64,000 nt of DNA from Paraplanobispora takensis (GCF_016863195.1 NZ_BOOK01000021.1:80800-144799), one strand, 5' to 3'. Positions 1 through 9,228 are shown, numbered from the stretch's first letter. Numbers and translations are program-made. The notes: a model not told the origin generated them from the sequence alone.

Positions 1-345
1 GGCGGGCAGCAGGAGCCGGGTCAGCTCGGCGACGGCGATCACGTTGATCTCCATCGTGCGCCGCCACAACTCGGCCCGGGCCTGCTCGACGCGGCCCAGG
101 AGCGCCACGCCGGCGCTGTGCACCAGCACGTCGAGCCGGTCGATCCCGGCGACGTCTGCCGGGGTGACGGCGGTCAGCTCCACCGGCCAGGGCCGCGCGC
201 CCGGCAGCTCCGCGCAGATCTTCTCCAGGGCCTCGCGGTCGCGCCCGCCGAGCAGCAGGTCGTGCGTGGGGGCCAGAGCGTGCGCGACGGCGGCCCCGAT
301 CCCCCGGGACGCGCCGGTGATCAGAGCGGTGGGGCGTGCTGACAT
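1..345 (-). CDS. Short-chain dehydrogenase/reductase, C-terminus cut by window edge
   Basis: The first 115 residues of an NAD(P)-dependent SDR oxidoreductase are present. The glycine-rich cofactor motif TGASRGIG lies at about residues 10-17, and the following segments (D-x-L-V-x-x-A-G near residue 75 and MEINV) are typical of classical SDRs. The catalytic Ser-Tyr-Lys region lies outside the window. The ATG start at 345 is immediately before the Rossmann strand, so little N-terminal sequence is missing. It diverges from the PadR regulator at 452 with about 106 bp between them, so it may share that regulator. The substrate cannot be inferred. Confidence 0.85.
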   Translation of the reverse strand, partial: MSARPTALITGASRGIGAAVAHALAPTHDLLLGGRDREALEKICAELPGARPWPVELTAVTPADVAGIDRLDVLVHSAGVALLGRVEQARAELWRRTMEINVIAVAELTRLLLPA

Positions 346-435
346 GGCGGCAATCCTACGAGGTCATGGAACGCTCCGACTGTCGGCCCCCGGCGGCGAC
401 GCGCCGCGGAGGTGTTTGCTTGCGTATTAAAATTT

Positions 436-453
436 ATATACAAATTTGCATAT
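436..453. promoter_or_regulatory. Near-perfect AT-rich palindrome, candidate PadR operator
   Basis: An 18-bp sequence, ATATACAAATTTGCATAT, is palindromic except for one symmetrical pair. It ends on the start codon of the PadR gene. PadR proteins usually bind such AT-rich dyads and repress their own operon, so autoregulation is the simplest reading. The local AT-richness stands out in a GC-rich genome. Confidence 0.55.
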
Positions 454-982
454 GTCTTCTACGCGTGTTCTCCTTCTCGGTGTGCTGCTCGACGGTCCTC
501 TGCACGGCTACGAGGTACGGCGCCGCCTGGAGATGTGGGGTGCCGACGGGTGGGCCAACGTGGCCTACGGCTCGATCTACCACGGCCTGTCCAAGATGGC
601 CGACGAGGGCCTGCTGCACCGCGTGGAGGAAGGCAGGGGCGGCAAGACCGTGTACGAGATCACCGAGGCCGGCCGGGCCGAGTTCATGGTGCAGCTGATG
701 CGGCACTGGTGGGAGATCCGGCCGATCGTGGATCCCTTCCAGGTCGCGCTGACCTTCATGGACCGGCTCTCCCCCGCCGACCTGACCGCCGCCATGGAGG
801 CCAGGGCGGAGCAGCTGCGGGCCTCCATCACGATGCTCGAACGGGCGATCCCCGCCAAGCGCGCCCACGGGGCTCCCCGGCACATCGACGAGACCCTGCG
901 CCTGCACGCCGCCCAGTTCCAGGCCCAGCTCGGCTGGGTCGAGGAGAGCATCGGCAAGGTCAGGGACGGCGAGCTGCCGTAG
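452..982 (+). CDS. PadR-family transcriptional regulator
   Basis: A 176-residue regulator. Residues 1-85 form the PadR winged helix: LLGVLLDGPLHGYEVRR, then SIYHGLSKMADEGLL, then the wing around GGKTVYEITEAG. Residues 100-170 are helical, as expected for the C-terminal dimerisation helices. ATG at 452 is preferred over the in-frame TTG at 446. The start codon overlaps an AT-rich palindrome, suggesting autorepression. It precedes a DrrA/DrrB-type exporter by about 100 bp, a common arrangement in which a PadR repressor senses a drug and controls the pump. Confidence 0.9.
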   Translation: MSSTRVLLLGVLLDGPLHGYEVRRRLEMWGADGWANVAYGSIYHGLSKMADEGLLHRVEEGRGGKTVYEITEAGRAEFMVQLMRHWWEIRPIVDPFQVALTFMDRLSPADLTAAMEARAEQLRASITMLERAIPAKRAHGAPRHIDETLRLHAAQFQAQLGWVEESIGKVRDGELP

Positions 983-1084
983 CCGCCCGCCCGGCGGCCC
1001 GCGGGGGGCGGCCGCACCGGAAAACCTGTTGCCCCTCCCACGACGGGAGGGTTCATGCTCGACATCCCGAAGAACGGAGAGAAC

Positions 1085-2044
1085 ATGATCATCGAGGCGC
1101 ACGACCTGCGCAAGACGTTCGTCGCCAAACGGGGAAGGGGCAAGACCGAGACGGTCGAGGCCGTCCGGGGCATCGACCTGGCCGTCGACGAGGGTGAGAT
1201 CTTCGCCTGCCTCGGCCCGAACGGCGCCGGCAAGACCACCACGGTCCGGATGCTGGCCACTTTCACCGTCCCCACCTCCGGCACGGCCCGGGTGGCCGGG
1301 TTCGACGTGGTCAAGGAGGCGGCCAGGGTCCGCGAGAAGATCGGCTACGTCGGCCAGGCCGGCGGCGTGGACGACAACGCCCCGGGCCGGGAGAGCCTGG
1401 TCCTGGCGGGCCGGATCGCGGGGATGTCCCGCAGGGAGGCCCTGGCCCGCGCGGAGGAGCTGTTCGCCGCCTTCAGCCTGAGCGAGATCGCCGACCGCCC
1501 GGTCAAGACCCTCTCCGGCGGCCAGAAGCGGCGTTTCTCCCTGGCCATCGGGCTGGTGAACCGGCCGCCCCTGGTCTTCCTGGACGAGCCCACCACCGGC
1601 CTCGACCCGCAGAACCGGGCCAACCTCTGGGACGAGATCCGCGCCCTGCGCGAGGCGGGCACCAGCGTGCTGCTGACCACCCACTACCTGGACGAGGCCG
1701 ACGCGCTGTGCGACCGGCTGGTCATCGTCGACCACGGGAAGATCGTCGCCGAGGGCACTCCGGAGAAGCTCAAGAAGGAGCTCGCGGGCGACGTCGTCAC
1801 GCTCCGGCTCGACGACCTGGACGGTGCGCGGAGGGTCCTGGCGGCGCAGCCGTACATCAAGGAGACCCAGGTGGAGGGCGACTCCCTGCGCGCCTATCTC
1901 GACGACGGCGAGCACGGCCTGCCCGCGCTGCTGCGCGCGCTGGAGGCCGAGAGCCTGGCCATCCGGTCCATCTCGCTCGACCGGGCCACGCTCGACGACG
2001 TCTTCCTCAAGCACACCGGCCGCTCCCTGCGCGACGCCGCCTGA
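1085..2044 (+). CDS. ABC transporter ATP-binding protein, DrrA family
   Basis: A 319-residue ATPase of an ABC-2 type drug/antibiotic exporter. Walker A GPNGAGKTT lies at residues 44-52, the signature LSGGQKRRFSLA near 143, Walker B VFLDEPTTGLD near 163 and the H-loop TTHYLDEAD near 198. The C-terminal 80 residues match the DUF4162-like tail of DrrA proteins. ATG at 1085 has a GGAGAG ribosome site at good spacing and starts at the usual MIIEAxDLxK. An alternative ATG at 1055 with GGGAGG is possible. It acts with the permease 27 bp downstream. The substrate is unknown. Confidence 0.93.
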   Translation: MIIEAHDLRKTFVAKRGRGKTETVEAVRGIDLAVDEGEIFACLGPNGAGKTTTVRMLATFTVPTSGTARVAGFDVVKEAARVREKIGYVGQAGGVDDNAPGRESLVLAGRIAGMSRREALARAEELFAAFSLSEIADRPVKTLSGGQKRRFSLAIGLVNRPPLVFLDEPTTGLDPQNRANLWDEIRALREAGTSVLLTTHYLDEADALCDRLVIVDHGKIVAEGTPEKLKKELAGDVVTLRLDDLDGARRVLAAQPYIKETQVEGDSLRAYLDDGEHGLPALLRALEAESLAIRSISLDRATLDDVFLKHTGRSLRDAA

Positions 2045-2071
2045 CCCCACTATCCCGCGAGGAATCCCCCC

Positions 2072-2821
2072 ATGCTTCGACACACCTTGTTGTTCACGGG
2101 CTACGAGCTCGGCGTCATGCGCCGCAACCTGGCATGGCCGATCATCGGCATCATGCAGCCCGTCCTGTATCTGCTGTTGTTCGCCCCGTTGCTGACCAGC
2201 ATCACCCCGAACGGGGAGCTGACGGAGGCACTGATCGTGTTCACTCCGGCGGCGCTGGTGATGATCGCGCTGTTCGGTTCGATGTTCGCCGGTTTCGGCA
2301 TGATCAATGAGACCCGGAACGGGGTGCTGGAGCGGCTCGCGGTCAGCCAGGCCTGGCGGCCCGCGATCATCCTCGGCCGGGTGGTGAAGGACATGCTCAT
2401 GCTCGTCCTGCAGTCGCTCCTGGTGCTGGGTGTGGCCGCGCTGATGGGCCTGCGGATCAGCCTGGCCGCGATGGGCCTGATGCTGCTGCTCATGGCGGTG
2501 ACCGGCCTGTTCGCCGCCAACCTGTCGTACGGCCTGGCGCTGGCCGTGCGCGACGAGAACGGCATGTCGCAGATCGTGCAGTTCTTCCTGCTCCCGCTGA
2601 TGCTGCTGTCCGGCCTGATGCTGCCGATGTCGCTCGCCCCCGAGTGGATGCAGACGGTGGCGAAGTTCAACCCGCTCTACTACGCCGTCGAGGCGGGCCG
2701 GGCCCTGTTCGCCGGGGACTTCTCCGACGGCGACATCCCGATCGCCTTCGGCATCTTCCTGGTCCTGGGCGTGCTGGCCCTGACCTGGTCGGTCCGCTCC
2801 CTGCGCAAGCTGGCGGGCTAG
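2072..2821 (+). CDS. ABC-2 type transporter permease, DrrB family
   Basis: A 249-residue integral membrane protein with about six hydrophobic helices, the length and layout of DrrB/ABC2_membrane permeases. The segment NETRNGVLERLAVS after the second helix and the FFLLPLMLLSGLMLPMS helix are family hallmarks. It forms the transmembrane half of the exporter whose ATPase ends 27 bp upstream; a GAGGAA ribosome site precedes the start. It is the last gene of the PadR-controlled operon. Confidence 0.93.
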   Translation: MLRHTLLFTGYELGVMRRNLAWPIIGIMQPVLYLLLFAPLLTSITPNGELTEALIVFTPAALVMIALFGSMFAGFGMINETRNGVLERLAVSQAWRPAIILGRVVKDMLMLVLQSLLVLGVAALMGLRISLAAMGLMLLLMAVTGLFAANLSYGLALAVRDENGMSQIVQFFLLPLMLLSGLMLPMSLAPEWMQTVAKFNPLYYAVEAGRALFAGDFSDGDIPIAFGIFLVLGVLALTWSVRSLRKLAG

Positions 2822-2839
2822 CCACCCGACCGCACCGGC

Positions 2840-3688
2840 TCAGCCGGTGAAGACCCCCGCCCGGTCGGTCATCCGTTCGTACTCCTCCAGCCGGGCCTGC
2901 GTGCGCAGCGGCGCCGCGTCCGCCATGGCCTCCACCAGCACCATGGCCAGGGCGAGCGGCGCCGCGTGCGAGTCGAACACCAGCCGCTCGCCGACCGGGG
3001 CGTCCAGGATCACGTCCGCGTCGAACGGCACGTCCCGCCGGTCGGTGATCACCGCGGTGCGCAGGCCCAGCCCCTGGGCGTCCTTGAGGGCCTGTACGGC
3101 CTCGGCCGGATAGCGGGGCAGGACCACCGCGAGCAGCCAGCCGGCTCCGGCCCGGCGGGCGGCGTGCAGGCCGTCGGCCAGCTCGGAGCCGCCGTGGGTC
3201 AGCAGCCGCACGTCCGGGTGGATCCGGCGGGCGTAGTAGGCGAAGGTGGTGGCCAGCCCGCTGGAGACCCGCAGGCCCAGCACCGGCAGCGGCTCGCAGG
3301 CGGCCAGCGCGGCGCCCAGCTCCGTGACGGCCGAGGCGTCGGCCAGCCCCTCCCGCACCGCCCGGAGGTTGCCGATCTCCACGTCGATCGCGGTCTGCAG
3401 GTCGTTGGCCCGCGACGGGTCCTGGCCGCCGACGACCAGGGGTCGCAGCGCCTGGCGCAGCTCCGGGTAGCCGGCGAAGCCCAGGACCATCGCGAACCTG
3501 GTCACCGAGGGCTGGCTCACCCCGGCCCGCTCGGCCAGCTCCACACTCGACAGGAAGATCGCCTCGTCGAGGTGGTCGTCCAGGTAACGCGCGATCCGCC
3601 GCTGCACCGGCGAGAGCCGGTGGCCTTCCAGAAGCCGGTCGAGTCCGTCGCCCACGTCCCCTCCAACCGATCCGCCACCCGTGATCAT
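2840..3688 (-). CDS. MurR/RpiR-family transcriptional regulator
   Basis: A 282-residue regulator with an N-terminal RpiR helix-turn-helix (residues 20-95, including SSVELAERAGVSQPSVTRFAM) and a C-terminal SIS sugar-isomerase-like effector domain (about 130-260). These proteins usually sense phosphosugars or related metabolites. It lies 184 bp downstream of hutU on the same strand, so it could be read through from hutU and might control histidine use; that is inference from position. The first dozen residues are Gly/Val-rich and a later GTG start is possible. Confidence 0.88.
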   Translation of the reverse strand: MITGGGSVGGDVGDGLDRLLEGHRLSPVQRRIARYLDDHLDEAIFLSSVELAERAGVSQPSVTRFAMVLGFAGYPELRQALRPLVVGGQDPSRANDLQTAIDVEIGNLRAVREGLADASAVTELGAALAACEPLPVLGLRVSSGLATTFAYYARRIHPDVRLLTHGGSELADGLHAARRAGAGWLLAVVLPRYPAEAVQALKDAQGLGLRTAVITDRRDVPFDADVILDAPVGERLVFDSHAAPLALAMVLVEAMADAAPLRTQARLEEYERMTDRAGVFTG

Positions 3689-3872
3689 TCCCCGCCGGGG
3701 GAGGCGGAGGATGCCTCACCGTACCCAAGCGCCGGACCCCGGCGGTCTCCCGTCTCATCCACCGGGGCGCGGCCGGTCCCGCCGGAGCGGGTCCCGGGTG
3801 CCGGTCTCCCCGGGCCGTCCCGGTGCCCGCGCGATGCCGGGCCCCGGGGCGGCGCCTTCCGTCCGCGGCCGG

Positions 3873-5528
3873 TCAGGACTCGCGCATCGGGACGCGGACC
3901 TCGCGCTCCTCGGCGACGGCGACGGCCTCGTCGTACCCGGCGTCGACGTGGCGGATCACGCCGGTGCCGGGGTCGTTGGTCAGGACCCGGTTGAGCTTCT
4001 CGGCGGCGAGCGCGGTGCCGTCGGCGACGGTGACCTGCCCGGCGTGGATGGACCGGCCGATGCCGACCCCGCCGCCGTGGTGGATGGAGACCCAGGCGGC
4101 GCCGGAGGCCACGTTGAGCATCGCGTTCAACAGCGGCCAGTCGGCGATGGCGTCGGAGCCGTCGAGCATGCCCTCGGTCTCGCGGTACGGGCTCGCGACG
4201 GAGCCGCAGTCGAGGTGGTCGCGGCCGATGACCAACGGCGCCTGGATCTCCCCGGAGGCGACCATGTCGTTGAACCGCTCGCCGGCCAGGTGGCGCTCGC
4301 CGTACCCGAGCCAGCAGATGCGGGCGGGCAGGCCCTGGAAGTGGACCCTCTCCCCGGCCATCCGGATCCACCGGGCCAGCGGTTCGTTGTCGGGGAACAG
4401 CTCCAGGACGGCCCGGTCGGTCGCGGCGATGTCGGCGGGGTCGCCCGACAGCGCGGCCCAGCGGAAGGGGCCCTTGCCCTCGCAGAACAGCGGCCGGATG
4501 TAGGCGGGCACGAAGCCGGGGAAGTCGAACGCGCGGGCGTAACCGGCGAGCTCGGCCTCGCCCCGGATCGAGTTGCCGTAGTCGAAGACCTCGGCCCCGG
4601 CGTCCTGGAAGCCGACCATCGCCTCCACGTGCCTGGCCATGGAATCGCGCGCCTTCGCGGTGAACCCGGCCGGGTCCTTGTCGCGCTCGGCGGCCATGTC
4701 GGCGAAGGCGACGCCCAGCGGAAGGTACATCAGCGGGTCGTGGGCCGAGGTCTGGTCGGTGACGACGTCGATCTCGGCGCCGCGGCGCAGCAGCTCGGGT
4801 ACGGCCTCGGCCGCGTTGGCCTCGACGCCGATGCTCAGCGGGCGGCGCGCGTCGCGGGCCTCGTAGGCCAGGCGCAGCGCCTCGTCGAGGTCCTTGGCCC
4901 GCACGTCGAGGTAGCGGTGCTCGATCCGGCGCTCGATGCTGCGCGGGTCGCAGTCGACGCAGATCGCCACGCCGCCGTTCATGGTCACGGCCAGCGGCTG
5001 GGCGCCGCCCATGCCGCCGAGCCCGGCGGTCAGGGTGATCGTGCCGGCGAGGGACCCGCCGAAGCGCTTGTCGGCCACGGCCGCGAAGGTCTCGTATGTG
5101 CCCTGGAGGATGCCCTGGGTGCCGATGTAGATCCAGGAGCCCGCGGTCATCTGCCCGTACATGGTCAGGCCGGCGGCCTCCAGGCGGCGGAACTCCTCCC
5201 AGTTCGCCCAGTCGGGGACCAGGTTGGAGTTGGCGATGAGCACGCGGGGCGCCCACTCGTGGGTGCGGAAGACGCCGACCGGGCGGCCGGACTGCACCAG
5301 CAGCGTCTCGTCGCCCTCCAGGGTCGTCAGCGTGCGGGTGATCGCGTCGAACGAGCGCCAGTCGCGGGCCGCCCTGCCCGAACCGCCGTAGACGACGAGC
5401 TGCTCCGGATGCTCGGCCACCTCGGGGTCCAGGTTGTTCTGGATCATGCGGAGCGCGGCCTCCTGCGGCCAGCCCCTGGCGGTGAGCGTGGTGCCGCGCG
5501 GCGCGCGGACGGTCCGGCTGCCGGTCAT
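3873..5528 (-). CDS. hutU: Urocanate hydratase (urocanase)
   Basis: The second enzyme of histidine degradation, converting urocanate to imidazolone propionate with tightly bound NAD+. The 551 residues equal the family length. Diagnostic segments include [26 protein letters not shown] (NAD-binding), [11 protein letters not shown] and the active-site region [12 protein letters not shown] with its conserved Cys. The ATG at 5528 has GGGGAGG upstream; an upstream in-frame start would add eleven non-conserved residues. No hutH, hutI or hutG lies nearby, so the pathway is dispersed. A palindrome sits about 20-36 bp upstream of the start. Confidence 0.96.
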   Translation of the reverse strand: MTGSRTVRAPRGTTLTARGWPQEAALRMIQNNLDPEVAEHPEQLVVYGGSGRAARDWRSFDAITRTLTTLEGDETLLVQSGRPVGVFRTHEWAPRVLIANSNLVPDWANWEEFRRLEAAGLTMYGQMTAGSWIYIGTQGILQGTYETFAAVADKRFGGSLAGTITLTAGLGGMGGAQPLAVTMNGGVAICVDCDPRSIERRIEHRYLDVRAKDLDEALRLAYEARDARRPLSIGVEANAAEAVPELLRRGAEIDVVTDQTSAHDPLMYLPLGVAFADMAAERDKDPAGFTAKARDSMARHVEAMVGFQDAGAEVFDYGNSIRGEAELAGYARAFDFPGFVPAYIRPLFCEGKGPFRWAALSGDPADIAATDRAVLELFPDNEPLARWIRMAGERVHFQGLPARICWLGYGERHLAGERFNDMVASGEIQAPLVIGRDHLDCGSVASPYRETEGMLDGSDAIADWPLLNAMLNVASGAAWVSIHHGGGVGIGRSIHAGQVTVADGTALAAEKLNRVLTNDPGTGVIRHVDAGYDEAVAVAEEREVRVPMRES

Positions 5529-5548
5529 GAATGGCCTCCCCATCGTCC

Positions 5549-5564
5549 TGAATGAACGCATTCA
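5549..5564. promoter_or_regulatory. Inverted repeat upstream of hutU, candidate operator
   Basis: TGAATG-AACG-CATTCA is a perfect 6-bp inverted repeat, 20 bp upstream of the hutU start. On the minus strand it merges into an AT-rich stretch that could serve as a -10 region, with TTGACC at 5587-5592 as a possible -35, although the spacing is not ideal. An operator at the hutU promoter is plausible; the cognate regulator is unknown. Confidence 0.45.
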
Positions 5565-5620
5565 TATTTGTCACTCGGAGGCCACAGGTCAACCCGGAGA
5601 GGGTCACAGGTCGACCCCGG

Positions 5621-5657
5621 GAGGGGGCATCCCGGAACGATCTCCGGGATGCCCCTC
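5621..5657 (-). terminator. Strong hairpin between the exporter gene and hutU
   Basis: Arms at 5621-5636 and 5643-5657 pair over about 15 bp with one bulged G and a short loop. There is no T-tract. It lies downstream of the exporter gene and upstream of the hutU promoter, so it may insulate the two units. Within the same gap (5529-5879) there is also an imperfect tandem copy of about 23 bp (5582-5627) and a distant 10-bp inverted repeat (5796-5805 with 5860-5869). I see no gene in it. Confidence 0.5.
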
Positions 5658-5879
5658 CTGCGGTCTCCGTCCCGGCCGCGTCCCGCACGAACGGGACCGG
5701 GCGGTGGACCGGTGAGCGCACCACGGGCGCTCCGGCGCGAAGGAGAGGCTTCGCAGAGCGGGGGTTCCCGGTTTCCCCCATGGTCAACCGGGCCGCCGGA
5801 CCGTCTTGCCCGAACCGCCCCGTAACGGTCCCAGGAATTTGCCAGGAGTCTACGGAGCGGACGGTCCGGGCTTGCCCGT

Positions 5880-7733
5880 CTAGGTCGCCGGCAGGAGGAA
5901 CTGGGTGGCGGCGAGCTCGCGGTAGAGGTCGTCGCCGTCGAGGAGCTCGTCGTGGGTGCCGACGGCCCTGACCCTGCCCGCCTCCATCACCACGATCCGG
6001 TCGGCGCCGGTCACCGTGGACAGCCGGTGCGCGATCACCAGCACGGTCGTCTCCCTGGCCACCTCCGCGATGACCTCGCGCAGCCGCAGCTCGTTGACCG
6101 CGTCGAGCTGGGAGGTGGCCTCGTCCAGCAGGAGCAGCCGGGGCCGGCGCAGCAGCGCCCTGGCGATGGCGACGCGCTGGCGCTCCCCGCCCGACAGCAG
6201 GACCCCGCGGTGGCCGACCTTGGTCTCCAGCCCTTCGGGGAGGCGGGCGGCCAGGTCCTCCAGGCGGGTCAGCGCGAGCACCCGGCGCACCTCCTCCTCC
6301 GCCACGCCGGGCGCGGCGAACAGGAGGTTCTCCCGGAGCGAGCCGTCCAGCACGGGCGCGTCCTGCTCGACGTACCCGACGGCGGCGCGCAGCTCGGCCA
6401 GCGGCCAGTGCCGGATGTCGCGCCCGTCGACCGTGATCCTCCCGCTCTGCTGCTCGTAGAAGCGCTCCAGCAGCGCGAACACCGTGGACTTGCCCGCCCC
6501 GGACGGGCCGACGAGCGCGGTCATGCCGCCGGCCGGGACGGCGAAGGAGACGTCGTGGTGGACCACGGGCCGGTCGTCGCCGTAGCGGAAGCCCACGGAC
6601 TCGAACCTCACCCCCGCCGGGACCGTGCCGGGCGCGGGGACCGGCCCGGCGGTCTCCTCGGCCGGGAGGTCCTCGATCTCCCGGATCCGCTTGACCGCCG
6701 CCAGGCCGCTCTGCACCTGGGTGAATCCCTGGACCAGCTGGCCGACCGGCGCGACGAGGAAGAACAGGTAGAGCAGGAAGGCGATCAGCGCGGAGACCTC
6801 CATCTCGCCGGCGGCGACCCGCGCCCCGCCGACGCCGAGCACGGCCACGAAGGCGAGCTGCGCGGAGACCCACGCGGAGATGCCCACGATGGAGGTCAGC
6901 CAGGCGACGGCGATGCCGCGGTCGCGGGCCTCGCGCGCCGCGGCGCCCACTGTCGCGATCTCACGCTCCTCGGCGCCGCTGGCCTTGACGGTGCGGAAGG
7001 CCTGGAGCACCCGGTCGAGCACCGCGCCCATCTCGCCCACCGCCTCCTGCGCCTTGATCGAGGCCCGCTGGATGCGCGGCATGACCAGGCCCACGAGCCC
7101 GCCGACCACGACGAGGACCGCCAGCGTGACCAGGAGCAGCACCCCGTCCATGAAGGCCATCATCACGATCGCGCCCACCAGCATGAACAGGGAGCTGACC
7201 GACTCGACGATCCCGTCGGTGAACACCGCGCGCAGCAGGGTGGTGTCGGAGGTCACCCGGGAGAGCAGGTCGCCCGGCTTGAGCCGGTCCACCTCGGAGA
7301 CGCGCAACCTCATCATGCGTCCCACCAGGCTCTGCCGGGCCGAGAACACGATGCCCTCGCCCATGCGTTCCAGGACGTACCGGCCCAGCGCCCCGATGCC
7401 CGCGCCCAGCACCACGGCGGCCGTCAGCGCGAGCACCGGCCCGGCCAGGGACTGCTCCCGGCCGAACGCGTCGACCACCGACTTGGCCAGCAGCGGCATC
7501 GCCAGCCCGGCCAGCGAGCTGACGAGGCTGAGAGCCCCGCCGGCCAGCAGGACGCGCCAGTACGGCCGGACGTAGCCGAACAGCAGGCTCCACGACGCCG
7601 TGTCCCCGGATCCGGCTGCCGGCCCCCCGGGCGCGTGTTCAGATGCGGTCGCGGTCACTCTCTCCCCTTCCGGGTTCCCCTCCGGACGAACGCGACCGGC
7701 CCCCGGCCGCCGCTCTTCCTGTCTACCGCTCAT
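5880..7733 (-). CDS. ABC exporter, fused transmembrane and ATPase domains (multidrug/lipid type)
   Basis: A 617-residue half-transporter that would act as a homodimer. An ABC_membrane domain with six helices spans about residues 50-330 and the nucleotide-binding domain about 370-610. Walker A GPSGAGKST is near residue 408, the signature LSGGERQRVAIA near 512, and Walker B LLLLDEATSQLD near 531. ATG at 7733 has GGGGAGAAGG upstream; a GTG about 25 codons later is an alternative. Its promoter carries a doubled dyad. An adjacent ketosynthase/ACP pair lies upstream on the same strand. The substrate is unknown. Confidence 0.93.
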   Translation of the reverse strand: MSGRQEERRPGAGRVRPEGNPEGERVTATASEHAPGGPAAGSGDTASWSLLFGYVRPYWRVLLAGGALSLVSSLAGLAMPLLAKSVVDAFGREQSLAGPVLALTAAVVLGAGIGALGRYVLERMGEGIVFSARQSLVGRMMRLRVSEVDRLKPGDLLSRVTSDTTLLRAVFTDGIVESVSSLFMLVGAIVMMAFMDGVLLLVTLAVLVVVGGLVGLVMPRIQRASIKAQEAVGEMGAVLDRVLQAFRTVKASGAEEREIATVGAAAREARDRGIAVAWLTSIVGISAWVSAQLAFVAVLGVGGARVAAGEMEVSALIAFLLYLFFLVAPVGQLVQGFTQVQSGLAAVKRIREIEDLPAEETAGPVPAPGTVPAGVRFESVGFRYGDDRPVVHHDVSFAVPAGGMTALVGPSGAGKSTVFALLERFYEQQSGRITVDGRDIRHWPLAELRAAVGYVEQDAPVLDGSLRENLLFAAPGVAEEEVRRVLALTRLEDLAARLPEGLETKVGHRGVLLSGGERQRVAIARALLRRPRLLLLDEATSQLDAVNELRLREVIAEVARETTVLVIAHRLSTVTGADRIVVMEAGRVRAVGTHDELLDGDDLYRELAATQFLLPAT

Positions 7734-7770
7734 GCCTTCTCCCCGAGCGTTTCGCCCGTTTCCATAGACC

Positions 7771-7826
7771 AAAGTCGACTTTGTCAACATAAGTTGACTC
7801 GATGGCCATGTCAACCCAAGTTGACT
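7771..7826. promoter_or_regulatory. Doubled operator of the ABC exporter (two identical-core dyads plus a palindrome)
   Basis: Two 18-bp dyads of the form TGTCAAC-N4-GTTGACT occur at 7782-7799 and 7809-7826 and differ only at two central positions. Their starts are 27 bp apart. A third perfect palindrome, AAAGTCGACTTT, abuts them at 7771-7782. The dyads cover the -10 and -35 boxes of the promoter reading toward the exporter, a classic repressor layout. The sequence type suits a MarR- or TetR-like dimer, but no such gene is adjacent. Confidence 0.75.
7786..7814 (-). promoter_or_regulatory. Sigma-70-like promoter of the ABC exporter
   Basis: On the minus strand TTGACA (7814-7809) and TATGTT (7791-7786) are separated by exactly 17 bp. 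This is an unusually good match to the housekeeping consensus for this genome. Both boxes are embedded in the dyads described at 7771-7826, so repressor binding would occlude polymerase. Confidence 0.7.
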
Positions 7827-7972
7827 TACACTCCGGAGAGGAGGACGGCGCCGAGGGGCGGCGATGCGGCGGGAGGGGGAACGGCGAGAAGCGCCGGACC
7901 GCGCACCGGGGAGGGGTGCGGCGGCCGGCGCTTCGCGGGGCGCAGCCGTGAAGGAGCGGACGGAGAGGGGGG

Positions 7973-9184
7973 TCAGGCCGGGGTCAGGACCAGGCAGGCG
8001 TTGCTGCCGCCGAAGCCGAAGGAGTTGGACAGCACCGGGCCCGCCGGGATCCGGCGCGGCGCTCCGTGGACGAGGTCGATCATCTCCGTGGCCGGGCCCG
8101 AGGTGAAGTTGGCCGTCGGCGGGACCAGGCCCTCCCGGGCGGAGAGCAGGCCGACCACCGCCTCGAACGCCCCCGCCCCGCCGACCAGGTGGCCGCTGAC
8201 GCCCTTGGTGGAGGTCACCGGGGGCGTGCGCCCGCCGGAGCCGCCGAAGAGGTCGCGCAGGGCGAGCGCCTCGGCGTCGTCGTTGTGCGGGGTGGAGGTG
8301 CCGTGCGCGTTGACGTGGCCGACGTCCCCCGGCGACAGCCCGGCGTCGGCCAGCGCCGCGCGCATGCAGCCGGCCGCGACGGAGCCGTCCCGCAGCGGCG
8401 CGACGATGTGGTTGGCGTCGCAGTTGGCCGCGTAGCCGCTCACCTCGCCGTAGACGCGGGCGCCGCGCGCCTCGGCCAGATCGGAGCGCTCCAGGACGAG
8501 GAAGGCCGCGCCCTCGCCCATGACGAAGCCGTCGCGCTTCTCGTCGAAGGGGCGCGAGGCCTCCGCGGGCGCGTCCAGCCGTTCCGACAGCGCGCCCACC
8601 TTGGCGAAGGCCTCCATGACCAGCGGGGACAGCAGCGCGTCCAGGCCGCCGGCCACGGCCGAGCCGACCGTGCCCGAGCGGATCGCGCGCAGCGCCTCGC
8701 CGATCGCGGTGGCCCCGCTCGCGCAGGCCGTGTTGAAGGTCAGGCACGGCCCGCGGTAGCCGTACCGGATGGCGATGCGCGCGGCCGTGGAGCTGGACAT
8801 CAGCGCCGGTACGGCGTGCACGGGCACCTTCTCCCTGCCGAGGGTGTGCCCCACGATCAGGTTCTCCAGGGTGGCGAACCCGCCGCCGCCGGTGCCGACG
8901 TAGACGCCGCGGTCCTCCGGGGACAGGCCGCCCGCGTCGGTGACGGCGTCGATCGCGGCGGCCAGGCCGATCTGCGCGGTCCGGTCGAGGGTGCGCAGCT
9001 CGCGGCCGGTGAAGTAGTCGAGCGGCTCGAAGGGGGCCAGCGGGCATCCGATGGGCACGGGACCGCCGGCCAGGCCGGGGATCACGGTGGCCGTCGACTT
9101 GCCGGCCAGCACCGTGGAGAGGACCTCCCCGGCGGTGTTGCCCGCCGGACTCTTGACCCCGATCCCGGTGACGACGACGCGCAC
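7973..9184 (-). CDS. Beta-ketoacyl-ACP synthase (FabF/KAS II-like)
   Basis: A 403-residue condensing enzyme joining an acyl group to malonyl-ACP. The catalytic triad is intact: Cys154 in FNTACASG, His294 in NAHGTST and His332 in KGVSGHLVGGAGA. The GTG at 9184 has GGAGGC at good spacing and begins with the strand VRVVVTGIG. A GTG at 9232 overlapping the ACP stop is an alternative that would add 16 residues. It follows the ACP gene, so the two are probably co-transcribed. No ketoreductase, chain-length factor or acyltransferase is nearby, so the pair may serve a specialised acyl product or a dispersed pathway. Confidence 0.93.
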   Translation of the reverse strand: MRVVVTGIGVKSPAGNTAGEVLSTVLAGKSTATVIPGLAGGPVPIGCPLAPFEPLDYFTGRELRTLDRTAQIGLAAAIDAVTDAGGLSPEDRGVYVGTGGGGFATLENLIVGHTLGREKVPVHAVPALMSSSTAARIAIRYGYRGPCLTFNTACASGATAIGEALRAIRSGTVGSAVAGGLDALLSPLVMEAFAKVGALSERLDAPAEASRPFDEKRDGFVMGEGAAFLVLERSDLAEARGARVYGEVSGYAANCDANHIVAPLRDGSVAAGCMRAALADAGLSPGDVGHVNAHGTSTPHNDDAEALALRDLFGGSGGRTPPVTSTKGVSGHLVGGAGAFEAVVGLLSAREGLVPPTANFTSGPATEMIDLVHGAPRRIPAGPVLSNSFGFGGSNACLVLTPA

Positions 9185-9228
9185 GTCCGCCTCCCCGCCC
9201 CCCGGGCCGTTCCCGCCCCTCCCGCCGG

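Noticed and set aside
434..2083. 549-codon frame antisense to the PadR and DrrA-like genes
   Set aside because: Antisense shadow of two well-supported genes.
3685..6873. Open frame of over 1000 codons on the minus strand across hutU and the ABC exporter
   Set aside because: It is out of frame with two clear genes, extremely Arg/Pro/Gly rich, and only reflects high GC content.
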